This document shows, piece after piece, positions 33,113 through 42,200 of a stretch of 64,000 nucleotides of DNA. The notes under the pieces were generated by a model. It saw only the letters and a list, made by a program, of their open reading frames with translations, was not told where the DNA came from and did no database searches. The stretch's first letter is position 1. Each line of letters begins with the position of its first letter. The DNA comes from Kocuria varians (GTDB lineage Bacteria > Actinomycetota > Actinomycetes > Actinomycetales > Micrococcaceae): positions 62,001-126,000 of the forward strand of contig NZ_BJNW01000002.1 of the NCBI RefSeq assembly GCF_006539885.1, written 5' to 3'. The translations under genes were made by a program, and so were the position numbers.

Positions 33113-34198
33113 ATGACGGCCCCGGCGGCGTCGGCTCCGAGGGCCGGCAGCCGCGGCACCGCACGCACCCCGGGGACCGCACCCCGCGGTGCCGTGCGCA
33201 CGGGTGTGGTGGTGACTGCGGGGCTCGCGCTCCTGGCGCTGCTGGCCGTCGTGAGCCTCTACGTGGGCTCCGGTGACATCCCCGCCGCGGACGTCACCCG
33301 CGTGATGCGCGAGTTCCTGACCCACGGCACCCGCCCCACCGACACCACGGGGATGCTCGTCCTCGAGCGCCGCCTGCCCCGCATGCTCATCGCCATCGCG
33401 GTCGGTTCCGCTCTCGGCATGGCAGGCACGGTGATGCAGGCCCTGACCCGCAACCCGCTCGCGGACCCGGGGCTGCTGGGCGTCTCCTCCGGCGCGTACT
33501 TCGCCGTCGTCATCACCTCCGCGTTCATCGGCGTGAGCGTGGGGCAGGCGCACGTGTGGGCGGCCATGGCGGGTGCCCTGGTCTCGTCGGTGCTCGTGTA
33601 CGTCATCGGCACCACCGGATTCATGGCCGGCAACGCCGTGAAGCTGGTCCTGGCCGGCGTGGCCTTCGGCGCCGTCGTCCAGGGCGCCTCCTCGGTGATC
33701 ACGCTGTCCATGCCGGACGTCTTCGACCGCGTGCGGTTCTGGTCCTCCGGCTCCCTGCAGGGCCGCAGCACGGCCGACCTGCAGGCGGTGCTGCCGTTCC
33801 TGCTGGTGGGGGCGGTGATCGCGGTGCTGATGCCCCGCGCCCTCAACGCCCTGGGCCTGGGGGACGACACCGCCGTGGCCCTGGGCTCGCGCCCCGCCGC
33901 GACCCGCATGGTCGGACTCGCGGCCATCACGCTGCTCACGGGTGCGGCCACCGCAGCAGCGGGCCCCCTGAGCTTCGTGGGGCTGATCGTCCCCCACGCC
34001 CTGCGCATGCTCGTGGGACCGGACCACCGCAAGCTCCTGCCCCTGGCCTGCCTCGCCGCACCCGTGCTGCTGCTCGCCGCGGACATCCTCGCACGCGTGG
34101 TCGTGGCCTCCGAGCTGCCCACCGGCACCGTCACCGCCCTGATCGGCGCACCCGTGCTGATCTGGCTCATCCGCGGAAGGACGGTGAAGGGACTGTGA
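33113..34198 (+). CDS. FecCD-family iron-siderophore ABC transporter permease
   Basis: A 361-residue membrane protein with about nine or ten helices. MAGTVMQALTRNPLADPGLLGVSSGAY and GPLSFVGLIVPHALRMLVGPDH are the FecCD/BtuC hallmarks, the latter including the coupling helix that contacts the ATPase. The first ~40 residues are a basic, Ala/Gly/Arg-rich cytoplasmic tail. GGGGGA precedes ATG 33113. It is first in a four-gene operon behind a DtxR box and overlaps the next permease gene by 4 bases. Confidence 0.9.
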   Translation: MTAPAASAPRAGSRGTARTPGTAPRGAVRTGVVVTAGLALLALLAVVSLYVGSGDIPAADVTRVMREFLTHGTRPTDTTGMLVLERRLPRMLIAIAVGSALGMAGTVMQALTRNPLADPGLLGVSSGAYFAVVITSAFIGVSVGQAHVWAAMAGALVSSVLVYVIGTTGFMAGNAVKLVLAGVAFGAVVQGASSVITLSMPDVFDRVRFWSSGSLQGRSTADLQAVLPFLLVGAVIAVLMPRALNALGLGDDTAVALGSRPAATRMVGLAAITLLTGAATAAAGPLSFVGLIVPHALRMLVGPDHRKLLPLACLAAPVLLLAADILARVVVASELPTGTVTALIGAPVLIWLIRGRTVKGL

Positions 34199-35292
34199 GT
34201 GCCTCCACCGCACCGCACGGCTCCACGCCACCGAGCGCCCGCCCCGCCGTGCGCCTCGCGGGCCACCGGCCGGTGCGCATCGGCTCCTGGAGCGCCAAGG
34301 TCCACGTGCGCTCCGTGGTCGTCACGGTCCTCGTGGTCCTCGCCGCGCTCGGCGCGGGCGTGCTCGGCCTGGTCGCCGGCTCCGCGCGCCTGGGCCTGCC
34401 GGACGTCGTCGCCGCTTTCACGGACCAGGCCTCCGAGGGCACGCGCCGCGTGATCCTGGGCTGGCGGCTGCCGCGCATCCTCTTCGACCTCGTGGGAGGG
34501 GCGGCGCTCGCGATCGCCGGCGCCGTCTTCCAGGCGCAGACCCGCAACCCGCTGGGCAGCCCGGACATCATCGGATTCTCCACCGGCGCGTACTCCGGTG
34601 TGCTGCTCGGCTCCGTGATGGGCTTCGCGGGCGCGTGGGAGACCCCGCTCGCGGCCGTGGGCGGTGGCCTGCTCACCGGTCTGGTCGTCTACCTGCTCGC
34701 GTGGCAGAAGGGCGTGAGCGGACTGCGGATCATCATCGTGGGCATCGGCGTGAGCCTGTTCCTGGGGTCGGTGAACACCTACCTGCTCACCACCATGCGG
34801 CTCGAGGACGCCATCAGCGCCGCGGTGTGGGGCGCGGGCAGCGTCAACGACGTCGGCTGGTCCAGCACCGTGCCGCTGCTCGTGGTGACCGCGCTGATCC
34901 TGCCCGTGGTCCTCGCCACCTCGCGGGACACCGAGATCATGGAGATGGGCGACGACGCCGCCGCGGGCCTCGGCGTGCGGCTCGAGCGGGTGCGGCTGGT
35001 CCAGTTCCTCGCGGGCATCGTCCTCGTGGCCGTGGTCACCGCCGGTGCCGGGCCCATCGCGTTCGTCGCCCTCGTCTCCCCGCAGGTCGCCGTGCGGCTC
35101 ACCGGCCGCGCCACCGCGAGCCCGTTGCCCGCCGCCGCCGTGGGGGCGCTGCTGCTCACGGTCTCGGACCTGCTGGCACGCTCGTCCTTCATGCCCGTGG
35201 AGCTTCCCGTGGGTGTGGTGACGCTGTGCCTGGGCGGCGCCTACTTCCTCTTCCTCCTCATCAACCTGGGCCGCACAGGGGGCACACGATGA
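34195..35292 (+). CDS. FecCD-family iron-siderophore ABC transporter permease
   Basis: The 365-residue second half of the heterodimeric membrane channel. AGAVFQAQTRNPLGSPDIIGFSTGAY and GPIAFVALVSPQVAVRLTGRA mark the family. The GTG start overlaps the stop of the first permease (4 bases) and its own stop overlaps the ATPase start, so the subunits are made together. Confidence 0.9.
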   Translation: MSASTAPHGSTPPSARPAVRLAGHRPVRIGSWSAKVHVRSVVVTVLVVLAALGAGVLGLVAGSARLGLPDVVAAFTDQASEGTRRVILGWRLPRILFDLVGGAALAIAGAVFQAQTRNPLGSPDIIGFSTGAYSGVLLGSVMGFAGAWETPLAAVGGGLLTGLVVYLLAWQKGVSGLRIIIVGIGVSLFLGSVNTYLLTTMRLEDAISAAVWGAGSVNDVGWSSTVPLLVVTALILPVVLATSRDTEIMEMGDDAAAGLGVRLERVRLVQFLAGIVLVAVVTAGAGPIAFVALVSPQVAVRLTGRATASPLPAAAVGALLLTVSDLLARSSFMPVELPVGVVTLCLGGAYFLFLLINLGRTGGTR

Positions 35293-36152
35293 CCACCGGT
35301 TCACAGACCACCGCACCGCACCCGGGACAGGACACGGATCCCGTGGGCCGCGCCGCCCACCTCACGGGCTCCGGCCTGGAGGTCGGCTACGAGCACCGCA
35401 CCGTGATCGCCTCGCTGGACGTGGCGATCCCGGACCGCTCCTTCACCGTGATCATCGGGCCCAACGGCTGCGGCAAGTCCACGCTGCTGCGCACCCTCGC
35501 GCGCCTGCTGTCCCCTACGAAGGGCGGCGTGGCCTTGGACGGCCGGGCGATCTCCGAGATCCCCACCAAGGAGCTCGCCCGCACCATCGGCCTGCTCCCG
35601 CAGTCGCCCCTCGCCCCCGAGGGCATCACCGTGGCGGACCTCGTCTCGCGCGGGCGCCACCCGTACCAGGGACTGCTCAAGCGCTGGAGCACCGAGGACG
35701 AGCGCGCCGTCGCCGGAGCCCTGGAGTCCACGCACATGGCGGAGTTCGCCGAGCGCTGCGTGGACGAGCTCTCCGGCGGCCAGCGCCAGCGGGCGTGGAT
35801 CGCCATGGCGCTCGCCCAGGAGACCCCGCTGCTGCTGCTCGACGAGCCAACCACCTACCTGGACATCGCGCACCAGCTCGACGTCCTCAACCTGTGCGCC
35901 CGGCTGCAGCAGGAGGGGCGCACCCTCGTGGCCGTGCTGCACGACCTCAACCTGGCCCTGCGCTACGCGACCCACGTGATCGCCATGAAGGACGGCGCGA
36001 TCATCGCGGAAGGCAGCCCCGACCACGTGGGAACAGCGCAGACCATCAAGGACGTCTTCGCCATCGACGCGCAGATCATCCCGGACCCCCAGACCGGCAA
36101 GCCCCTCGTGGTGCCTGCCACCTCAGAATCAGTACAGCAAGGAGAACTCTGA
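35289..36152 (+). CDS. Iron-siderophore ABC transporter ATP-binding protein
   Basis: A 287-residue ATPase of the FepC type. Walker A is GPNGCGKSTLL, the Q-loop PQSPLAPEGITV, the signature LSGGQRQRAWIAMALAQ, Walker B LLLLDEPTTYLD and the switch His is in VLHDLNLALRYA. It powers import through the two permeases encoded upstream. A ~25-residue polar N-terminal extension is present. The stop overlaps the start of the binding-protein gene by one base. Confidence 0.92.
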   Translation: MTTGSQTTAPHPGQDTDPVGRAAHLTGSGLEVGYEHRTVIASLDVAIPDRSFTVIIGPNGCGKSTLLRTLARLLSPTKGGVALDGRAISEIPTKELARTIGLLPQSPLAPEGITVADLVSRGRHPYQGLLKRWSTEDERAVAGALESTHMAEFAERCVDELSGGQRQRAWIAMALAQETPLLLLDEPTTYLDIAHQLDVLNLCARLQQEGRTLVAVLHDLNLALRYATHVIAMKDGAIIAEGSPDHVGTAQTIKDVFAIDAQIIPDPQTGKPLVVPATSESVQQGEL

Positions 36153-37186
36153 TGCCTCTTTCCCGCCGTGCCCTCCTGGGCACCACCGGCGCCCTCGCGG
36201 CCGCCATCGCCCTGTCCGCGTGCGGCTCCTCGAACGGGGGCTCCGGCGCGGCGTCGTCCTCCGCGAGCGCCGCCGGCACGTTCCCGGTGACCGTGGAGCA
36301 CAAGTTCGGCAGCACCGAGGTGAAGGGACCCAAGGAGGGTCAGGAGCTCAAGGTTGTGGCCCTCGGGTGGTCGGACGGCGAGAACTGCCTGGCCCTGGGC
36401 GTGAAGCCGATCGCGGTGTACGACTGGCTGGGCTTCGGCAAGGACAAGAAGGGCGTGGGCCCGTGGGCCGTGGAGAAGTTCGGTGACGTGACCCCCGAGG
36501 TCATGGAGCGCTCCGACTCCGGCATCGACTACGAGCTCGTGCAGTCCCTGTCCCCGGACCTGATCCTCAACGTGAACTCCGGCTACGACGAGAAGGAGTA
36601 CAAGCGCCTGAGCGAGATCGCGCCCACCATCTCCGGACCCAAGGACGCGCAGAACTTCGCCCCCGGCTGGGACAACCAGACCCGGATGATCGGCAAGGCC
36701 CTGGGCCTCGAGGAGCAGGGCAACCAGCTCGTGGACGACACCAACGCCAAGATCAAGGAGGTCGCGGACAAGCACCCGAAGTTCAAGGGCGTGCAGGCCG
36801 TGACCGGGTCCAAGTTCGGCGAGGCGTACGGCCTGAGCTACACCGGCGACATGCGCTGGGACCTCATGGCAGACCTCGGCTTCACCATGTACTCCAAGGC
36901 CGCCGCCATGAAGCCGGACAAGGGCTTCTACGCGAACGTCTCCGAGGAGCAGGTCTCCGTGTTCGACGCCCCCGTGGCCGTGATGTTCCCCATCGGCTAC
37001 AGCCTGCAGGAGCTCAAGGACGACAAGATCCTCAACTCGCTGTCCGTGTTCAAGGACGGCCGTGCCGTGCTGCTGGACCCCGAGGAGGACCTCGTGCAGG
37101 CCTTCAGCGCGGGCAACCCGCTGTCGATCGGGCTGGTCCTGGACCAGCTGCCGCCCAAGCTGGACACCGCCGTCGCGAAGATCTGA
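36152..37186 (+). CDS. Iron-siderophore substrate-binding lipoprotein
   Basis: A 344-residue lipoprotein. The N-terminus has twin arginines (LSRRALLG) and a lipobox, ALSAC, so it is probably exported folded and then anchored by lipid. The periplasmic-binding (FhuD-like) fold follows: VVALGWSDGENCLALGVKPIAVYDW, then SPDLILNVNSGYDEKEYKRLSEIAPTI. It would capture an iron-siderophore outside the membrane for the upstream permeases. AAGGAGAA precedes ATG 36152. A U-tract hairpin follows. Confidence 0.9.
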   Translation: MPLSRRALLGTTGALAAAIALSACGSSNGGSGAASSSASAAGTFPVTVEHKFGSTEVKGPKEGQELKVVALGWSDGENCLALGVKPIAVYDWLGFGKDKKGVGPWAVEKFGDVTPEVMERSDSGIDYELVQSLSPDLILNVNSGYDEKEYKRLSEIAPTISGPKDAQNFAPGWDNQTRMIGKALGLEEQGNQLVDDTNAKIKEVADKHPKFKGVQAVTGSKFGEAYGLSYTGDMRWDLMADLGFTMYSKAAAMKPDKGFYANVSEEQVSVFDAPVAVMFPIGYSLQELKDDKILNSLSVFKDGRAVLLDPEEDLVQAFSAGNPLSIGLVLDQLPPKLDTAVAKI

Positions 37187-37210
37187 TCCTCGCCCCACCG
37201 GCTCCACGAA

Positions 37211-37246
37211 CGGCCCCGCGTCACAAGCCGGCGCGGGGGCCGTTTT
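37211..37246 (+). terminator. Rho-independent terminator of siderophore operon 1
   Basis: CGGCCCCGCG (37211–37220) pairs with CGCGGGGGCCG (37232–37242, one bulged G), followed by TTTT. Confidence 0.75.
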
Positions 37247-37392
37247 CACGCGCACACGCACTGGGCGGTCACTTGTGCGGATACTGTTCTGCCATCCCCA
37301 TCGGACGTGACGACGACGGCGCGGACCGGCGGGCTGCCGGTTCTCCCGCCCCCTGGGCGGGCACCGTGGTCGTCCGGAACAAAGGACCCCAC

Positions 37393-37785
37393 ATGGTCAC
37401 CGTCTCCACCCTTCGCCGCTCCACCTCCGCCGCGCTCGCGGGACTGGTGGTGGCCGCGGGACTCACCGTCGCGGGAGCCGCTCCCGCCGAGGCCGCTCCC
37501 GTGCGCGCCTGCAAGGCCAGCGTCTCCGTCAAGCAGCCGCGGCAGTACACGACCACCGTGGTCAACGTGTCCGCCGTGGGCAGGGGCGCCAAGGTCACCA
37601 CGCGCGCCAAGTACAGGACGACCACCAACGCCAAGAGCACCACGGCGACCACGCGGGGCACGGCCGCTGTGCGCTACCCCATTGCGGGGGCCACGCCGGG
37701 GCGGACCGTGTGGGTGGACGTCGTCGCCACCGCCAGCGGCACCACCTGGAAGTGCAGCACGTCCTTCACGCCGCGGCACAAGTAG
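37393..37785 (+). CDS. Small secreted protein, function unknown
   Basis: A 130-residue protein with a Sec signal peptide (residues 1–~35, ending AGAAPAEAAP). The mature part is basic and rich in Thr and Val, with two cysteines (CKASVSV near the start and WKCSTSF near the end) that could form a disulphide. The strands suggest a small beta-sandwich. AAAGGA lies 6 bases before ATG 37393. I do not recognise the family. Confidence 0.65.
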   Translation: MVTVSTLRRSTSAALAGLVVAAGLTVAGAAPAEAAPVRACKASVSVKQPRQYTTTVVNVSAVGRGAKVTTRAKYRTTTNAKSTTATTRGTAAVRYPIAGATPGRTVWVDVVATASGTTWKCSTSFTPRHK

Positions 37786-38756
37786 CAGCACGCGCTGCGC
37801 ACCACCCTGCGCCGCCGCGACCCGCGGAAGCTCGGGGAACGAGAGTGCCGCAGACCCGCGAGGGATCTGCGGCGCTCTCCTCGTGCTGAGCTCACCCGTG
37901 AGACGCACCCGCGCGGCGGTACCGCACGTCCTCCACCGTGGCCCGCACCGCAAGCCTTGCCCCCCGCAGCCTGGAGCGCACCGCGACGTGCACGGCAACT
38001 CGGTCGCGAACGTTCTGCCCCCACGCCGCCGGTGACGTCGTGCCTCGACCCGCCCGGGGCGCAGGGACGCGGATCTTCCCATGTGACAAGGCTGGGGCGT
38101 GTCAGGGCAATGTCCATGCCTCCGGCCTCGAAGAACGCCGACCAGGCGTCCGCCACACGGTTCAGCTTTCCCCCCGGGAGGGATGCCGCATACCGTTCGA
38201 ACTTTCGAGCCCCTCGACGGGTCACCAGATAGAGCCCCGCGCAGTCACCCTCACCAGCAAACCGCCCTATCCTGTAGAGCCGCCTGTGCGCCAGGACGAC
38301 CCGCGACAGCAAGGAGAGCTGCAGGAGGCTCTTGAATTTGCGCCGCACGAGGGGGTTCTCGCTCCCACTTCTTCCATCCGCGAGCACCACCACGTCGTGC
38401 GGCAGAGCGCTCCTCACGAGGAGGCGCAGCACGGCCGGAAAGTCGGCGGTGAACCGGGCGTCGTCCTCTGCGACGAGGAGGAGGTCCGAGTCGGCACCGT
38501 CCTCTGCCGCGAACTCACGGATGACCCGCGCATGGCTGATGGCACACCCGATCTCCGCCGGCACGGGCTCTCGCTCGTACAACTCGGCAAAACGCTCGGC
38601 GTCGAAGTACGGGGTCCAGTCCTGGCTGGCGCCGTGGAACGCCTCCGAGACCTCGAACATCTCACCCAGCGGCTGGGAGAGGAAACCCGACCTCCGGGCG
38701 CTGCCGGGAAGGCTGATGACCACCGCGCGGGCGAGGGGGAAGGGGGTGCCGACCAT
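37674..38756 (-). CDS. Glycosyltransferase family 25-like protein, 3' end probably frameshifted
   Basis: The N-terminal ~235 residues look like GT25 (LPS galactosyltransferase type): FPLARAVVISLPGSARRSGF at the start, EIGCAISHARVIREF, and LLLVAEDDARFTADFPAVL with the acidic metal motif. After LVTWEDPRPC (about 38080) the open frame runs on to 37674 with atypical composition and crosses both a hairpin (37841–37879) and the 3' end of the convergent secreted-protein gene. An alternative frame from ~38080 to the stop at 37892 has the expected high third-position GC. I suspect a one-base shift near 38080 and a true end at 37892. Confidence 0.6.
   Translation of the reverse strand: MVGTPFPLARAVVISLPGSARRSGFLSQPLGEMFEVSEAFHGASQDWTPYFDAERFAELYEREPVPAEIGCAISHARVIREFAAEDGADSDLLLVAEDDARFTADFPAVLRLLVRSALPHDVVVLADGRSGSENPLVRRKFKSLLQLSLLSRVVLAHRRLYRIGRFAGEGDCAGLYLVTRRGARKFERYAASLPGGKLNRVADAWSAFFEAGGMDIALTRPSLVTWEDPRPCAPGGSRHDVTGGVGAERSRPSCRARRGALQAAGGKACGAGHGGGRAVPPRGCVSRVSSARGERRRSLAGLRHSRSPSFRGSRRRRVVRSACCYLCRGVKDVLHFQVVPLAVATTSTHTVRPGVAPAMG
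37841..37879. terminator. Hairpin between convergent genes
   Basis: GAGAGTGCCGCAGA (37841–37854) pairs with TCTGCGGCGCTCTC (37866–37879), with one T·G wobble. It fits as the shared terminator of the secreted-protein gene (stop 37785) and of a GT25 gene ending at 37892. Confidence 0.6.
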
Positions 38757-38830
38757 GCCCGAAGCGTACCCGTGTCCCCCGACCGGGGGACAGCACAAGG
38801 CGCCCGATGGGGCACTCCCCCCGGAAACGA

Positions 38831-38867
38831 GAAAACCCCCGAACCGTGTAAGAACGATTCGGGGGTT
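38831..38867 (-). terminator. Rho-independent terminator of tRNA-Ser
   Basis: On the minus strand, AACCCCCGAA and TTCGGGGGTT (38858–38867 and 38834–38843) form a 10-bp stem followed by TTTTC. It begins 12 bases after the tRNA 3' end. Confidence 0.8.
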
Positions 38868-38878
38868 GTCCCTGAACG

Positions 38879-38963
38879 CGGAGGATGGGGGATTTGAACC
38901 CCCGAGGGCGTTAACCCAACACGCGTTCCAGGCGTGCGCCATAGGCCGCTAGGCGAATCCTCC
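38879..38963 (-). tRNA. tRNA-Ser (GGA anticodon)
   Basis: An 85-base class II tRNA on the minus strand. The acceptor arms GGAGGAT/ATCCTCC close the cloverleaf with discriminator G. The anticodon loop reads CTGGAAC (GGA at 38927–38929). A long variable arm, typical of serine tRNAs, and the T-loop GGTTCAAATCC are present. The 3' CCA is not encoded. Confidence 0.93.
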
Positions 38964-39121
38964 AGGCCGCACATAATCCACTGACATGGACAACGTGCGG
39001 CAATCAGCATAGCGGAACACGCGCCCGGCGCGCGAATCGGAGCGGTGGCGGCTCCAGCGCGTGCGCCCACGGCTCACTCGTCGGGCGGTTCGATCTCCGG
39101 CCACTGTTGGGCTAAAGTGTC

Positions 39122-39220
39122 TGTCAGCCCCTCGTGTGGCGCCATCTCGTAAAACTCCCCCAGGGCCGGAAGGCAGCAAGGGTATATGGGCTCTGGCGGG
39201 TGCACGGGGGGTCTTCACCT
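39122..39220 (+). ncRNA. ffs: Small signal recognition particle RNA (4.5S type)
   Basis: The conserved SRP apical domain is present: CAGGGCCGGAAGGCAGCAAG around 39161–39180, followed by GGGCTCTGGC. Flanking GC-rich arms (CCCCTCGTGTGGCGCC and GGCGGGTGCACGGGGGG) form the long stem. With the protein Ffh it targets nascent membrane proteins. Its place immediately upstream of dnaX is common in Gram-positive bacteria. The ends are approximate. Confidence 0.88.
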
Positions 39221-39283
39221 TCCGGGCTCCCCACCCGTGCGAGAGCGCTGTGTGTGTCCGAGACCCCCGCTAAGGTTTCCTGT

Positions 39284-42200
39284 GTGACTACCGCCCTGTA
39301 CCGCCGCTACCGCCCGGAGACCTTCCAGGACGTCATCGGTCAGGAACACGTGACCGAACCCCTGATGACCGCGCTGCGCAAGAACAGGGTGAACCACGCC
39401 TACCTCTTCTCCGGCCCCCGCGGCTGCGGCAAGACCACGTCCGCCCGCATCCTCGCGCGCTGCCTGAACTGCGCGGAGGGCCCCACCGCCACACCGTGCG
39501 GCCGCTGCGAGTCCTGCCGGGACCTCGCCCGGGACGGTGCCGGCTCGCTGGACGTCATCGAGATGGACGCCGCCTCCCACGGCGGCGTGGACCACGCGCG
39601 TGACCTGCGGGAACGCGCCACCTTCGCCCCGGTGCGGGACCGCTACAAGATCTTCATCATCGACGAGGCCCACATGGTCACCCGGGAGGGCTTCAACGCT
39701 CTGCTGAAGATCGTGGAGGAGCCGCCGGAGCACGTGAAGTTCATCTTCGCGACCACCGAGCCGTCCAAGGTGCTCACCACCATCCGCTCCCGCACGCACC
39801 ACTACCCGTTCCGGCTCGTGCCCCCGGAGCCGCTCATGAAGTACCTGGAGCAGCTGTGCCGTGAGGAGGGTGTGGCCACAGCTCCCGGTGTGCTCTCCCT
39901 CGTGGTGCGCGCCGGCGGTGGTTCGGTGCGCGATTCGCTCTCCGTGCTGGACCAGCTCATGGCGGGCTCGGACGAGAACGGCATCAGCTACGACCTCGCG
40001 GTCGCCCTGCTCGGCTACACGCACGCGGCGCTGCTCGACGACGTCGTGGACGCGTTCGCCGCCGGGGACGCCGCCACCGTCTTCGCCTCCGTGGACCGAG
40101 TGATCCAGACCGGCCAGGATCCGCGCCGGTTCGTGGAGGACCTGCTGGAGCGCTTCCGCGACCTCGTGGTGGTCAACGCGGTCCCGGACGCCGCGGACAA
40201 CATCCTGCACGGCATGCCCACGGACCAGATCAACCGGCTGCGCAACCAGAGCACCCAGCTCGGTGCCGCGGAACTCTCCCGGTCCGCGGACATCATCAAC
40301 GAGGCCCTCAACGAGATGACCGGGGCCACCTCCCCGCAGCTGCACCTGGAGCTGCTGTGCGCGCGGATCCTGCTGCCCTCCGCGGACCACACCACGCGGG
40401 GCATCACCTCGCGCGTGGACCGCCTGGAGCGGCGCCTGAGCATTCCGCGCGGGGCCGGCATCCGTTCCGGATCCGGTGAGGCCACGCCGTCCGCGCCCGC
40501 TGCCGACGTCGAGCCCACCGGGGTGGGCTCCCCCGTCCTCCGCCCGACCTCCCCGTCCGAGACCTCCCGCCCGGCAGCCGCCGAGACCTCACGTCCCGAG
40601 CCCGTTGCCGACGAGCCGCGTCGTGCGCCCGCCGCCGAGGAGGCCATCACTGCCGACGCCGCCGCGGACGAGAACACGGGGGCCTCGTTGCCCGTGGCCC
40701 CGGACGGTTCGGCGCTGGACGGTTCGGCACGCAACGGCTCCGCCCAGGATCGCCCCGGCCCCCAGGGAACCCCCGCGGGACGGCCCGCGGAGGAGACGCC
40801 CGACGCCCAGGAACCCACGGATCCGCAGGACGAGTCCGAGGAGCCGGAGGGCAGCGCCCACCCCGCCGCGGGGGACCCCGTGCCCGAGGGCGAGCGCGGC
40901 CCGCAGGCCGAGCACCCGCCGGCGGACGGCGTCGTCGACGGCGCGGAGGATGCGGTCCCCGCGTCCCCTGCCGGGCAGGCGGCTCCCCACCAGACACCCG
41001 AGGTGCCGCACGAGCAGAGCGCCCCGAGCGACGTCACGAGCGGGGAGCTCGAGCTGCTGCGCTCCTCGTGGCCGGAGATCGTCTCCGCCCTCGCGGAGAT
41101 CCGGCGCGTGGCGTGGGCCATCACGGTGCGCGGCACCCCCATCTCCTACGAGAACGACACCCTGCGGATCGCGTTCGAGGGCGACGGCGACATCCTCAAC
41201 TTCCCCCGCTTCGAGGCGGACGTGCGCAACGCCATCCAGACCGTGGTGGGACTGGCCTGCGGGGTCGAGGCCGTGCGCCCGGGAGACACGCAGGGCCGCT
41301 CCGGTGGCGGTGGACAGGGCGGGCCGACCCCCGGCAACGGCGGCCGCGGCCCGGGCCGGCCCTCCGGTGGTCCCCCGCGGCAGGGGCGCGGCCCGGGGAA
41401 TCGTGGCGAAGCTTCCCGCCAGCAGGATCCCGCCGGGCAACCGGACTACTTCCGGGAGCCCGAAGGCTTCGGGGTGAACCGTCGTCACGGCGGGCCTCAG
41501 GAGTCCTCAGCGCCCCAGACCACCCGGACTACCCCGGCCGATGAGCCTCCGGCAGACGACGAGCCTGTCACCTCGTGGTCCGTGGCCTCCATCCCGCAGC
41601 CCGGCTCCCCCGCAGACGAGCCCAGGTCTTCCCCCGCCCACGAGCAGGAGGAGTCCGGGGTTGCTGACCCGGAGCAGCGCGCGGAATCAGGAGAGCCCGG
41701 GCGAGTCCCCTCGGGGATCCCGGAAGGGATCGGCGCCGGGACTCCCTCCGGTGCCGACGGTTCCACGGGGCCCGTGGCACCGGGGGAGACCGTGGACGGC
41801 AGGTCCCCGGAGAACGCCACCGTCCCTGTCGAGGTCGGCCGCCCCGAAGACCTCGGGCGTTCCGTGGATTCCACGGAGTCCGTGGACACTGTCTCGGCAG
41901 ATGCCCGATCCTCCTCGGGAACGGATTCGACGACTCGGGCAGCCACGAATGCACCTTCGGCGCCCTCTGCATCGGCCGCGCGGAGCGGACCCTCGGAGCA
42001 ACCGCCCAGCGCGAGACCTGCAGCAGACGGCCCGGCCCGTGGTCAGGATGGGCCCGCCCGGTCCGGCACGGCACCGAACGACGACGCACCGTCTGGCGAC
42101 GCGGCGTCGTCGTCGCGTGGAGGGCGGGGTCCCGGTGGGTCGGCCCTCCAGTCCGCCCCGGCCGCCCCGGACCGCGGTCCCGAGTACTGGAGCCCCGACG

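Noticed and set aside
33259-35316. A 685-codon open frame on the minus strand opposite the siderophore permeases
   Set aside because: It is a mirror frame of two clear FecCD permease genes. Its translation is dominated by His, Arg and Gly with no domain, and it has no ribosome site.
39134-39283. N-terminal extension of DnaX reading through the SRP RNA
   Set aside because: The extra residues translate the SRP RNA gene. The conserved protein starts at GTG 39284 with TTALYRRYRPETF.
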